This document shows positions 63,703 through 64,000 of a stretch of DNA of 64,000 nucleotides, piece by piece (position 1 is the first letter of the stretch; every line of letters begins with the position of its first letter). The stretch spans positions 2,852,001 to 2,916,000 of the forward strand of contig OY969772.1 of NCBI GenBank assembly GCA_963702935.1. Direction: 5' to 3'. Origin of the DNA: DAOTWA01 sp963702935. GTDB taxonomy: Bacteria; Chloroflexota; Anaerolineae; Anaerolineales; Anaerolineaceae. The notes under the pieces are model-generated. The model had not been told where the DNA came from. It was given only the letters and a program-made list of their open reading frames with translations, and did no database searches. The position numbers and the translations under genes are program-made.

Positions 63703-64000
63703 ATGAATCAGGATGTTTTTCACGTGCGCGATGAATTGAAAACCAGTGCGGGGACGTACGTCATTTACCGCCTGGATCGCCTGGAAGCCGCCGGCCACAC
63801 CCGGCTGGCGCGCCTGCCGTTTTCCATTCGCATCATGTTGGAAGCCGTGCTGCGCAAGCTGAACGGCGTCGAGGTGACCGGGCAGGACGTGCTCAACCTG
63901 GCCGCCTGGGAGCCTCACGCCTCTTCCCGCCCGGTGATGCCTTTCTTCCCCGGCCGGGTGGTCATGCAGGATTTTACCGGCGTGCCGGTGATCAACGACC
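63703..64000 (+). CDS. acnA: Aconitate hydratase AcnA, N-terminal part
   Basis: The frame is open to the window edge, about 99 codons visible. The N-terminus MNQDVFHVRDELKTSAG and RLARLPFSIRIMLEAVLRKL, then the region up to FFPGRVVMQDFTGVPV, match the iron-regulatory/AcnA branch of aconitases; the family block reads GRVVMQDFTGVPVIND. GGAGG lies 8 bases before the ATG. It catalyses citrate to isocitrate through a 4Fe-4S centre; the ligand cysteines are beyond the window. It follows icd in one operon. Confidence 0.95.
   Translation, partial: MNQDVFHVRDELKTSAGTYVIYRLDRLEAAGHTRLARLPFSIRIMLEAVLRKLNGVEVTGQDVLNLAAWEPHASSRPVMPFFPGRVVMQDFTGVPVIND

Overview
The window looks like a chromosomal piece of a GC-rich Chloroflexota bacterium, probably Anaerolineae-like. 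This is inferred from Pro/Thr-rich lipoproteins carrying LysM and M23 domains, a SARP/BTAD-type ATPase regulator, a KimA-like K+ transporter, an actinobacterial-type inositol-1-phosphate synthase and GTG/TTG starts. No rRNA, CRISPR array, phage module or replication origin was seen. Two tRNA genes are present: Pro(CGG) and Glu(UUC).

Layout. 1-2.9 kb: end of tsaD, an ECF sigma/anti-sigma pair, a double-thioredoxin-fold oxidoreductase and an OsmC protein. 3-15 kb: YceI, then a long leftward run of inositol-1-phosphate synthase, polysaccharide deacetylase, HIT protein, three paralogous LysM/M23 lipoproteins, an AAC(3)-family acetyltransferase and a BTAD/AAA/TPR regulator. 15-21.8 kb: tRNA-Pro, a secreted beta-propeller, an SLC13/RCK permease, then a nested mobile-element region (a MITE-like repeat interrupted by an IS) abutting the stop codon of a GNAT-like gene. 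22.4-34.2 kb: a rightward catabolic island of FdrA, AllG/YlbE, two cyclase-family hydrolases, a three-subunit molybdenum hydroxylase, a membrane-anchored CoxG-like protein, an NCS2 permease and an NmrA protein. 34.3-44.5 kb: a leftward potassium/cation island of KdpDE-like two-component system, USP-membrane protein, unknown protein, KimA-like transporter, Na+/K+-ATPase-like P-type ATPase and two RCK proteins. 44.6-49.3 kb: PfkB kinase, dCTP deaminase, formiminotransferase-cyclodeaminase and a SRAP protein. 49.6-55.8 kb: one roughly 2070-residue hybrid histidine kinase, then tRNA-Glu. 56-64 kb: peptidase T, proBA with a second MITE copy, and a TCA block (citrate synthase, IclR regulator, isocitrate dehydrogenase, start of aconitase).

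The most unusual property is a set of about 26 apparent single-base insertions that break otherwise well-conserved genes. In every clear case one surplus base has to be skipped and the protein continues in the next frame. Fourteen fall in the inositol-1-phosphate synthase gene alone; the others are in the BTAD regulator, one M23 protein, AllG, both cyclases, one RCK protein, dCTP deaminase, the large histidine kinase and citrate synthase. The GNAT-like gene has a lesion whose direction is ambiguous. Five of the lesions share the context GAA-N-TCG. Sequencing or assembly error is the simplest explanation, but the one-sidedness, clustering and shared context deserve a check.

Functionally, the catabolic island reads as uptake (NCS2), hydroxylation (Mo enzyme), hydrolysis (cyclases) and carbamoyl/CoA-type chemistry (FdrA-AllG) of a purine-like or other N-heterocyclic compound. 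The potassium island joins sensing, uptake, primary cation pumping and nucleotide-gated regulation in two adjacent transcription units.
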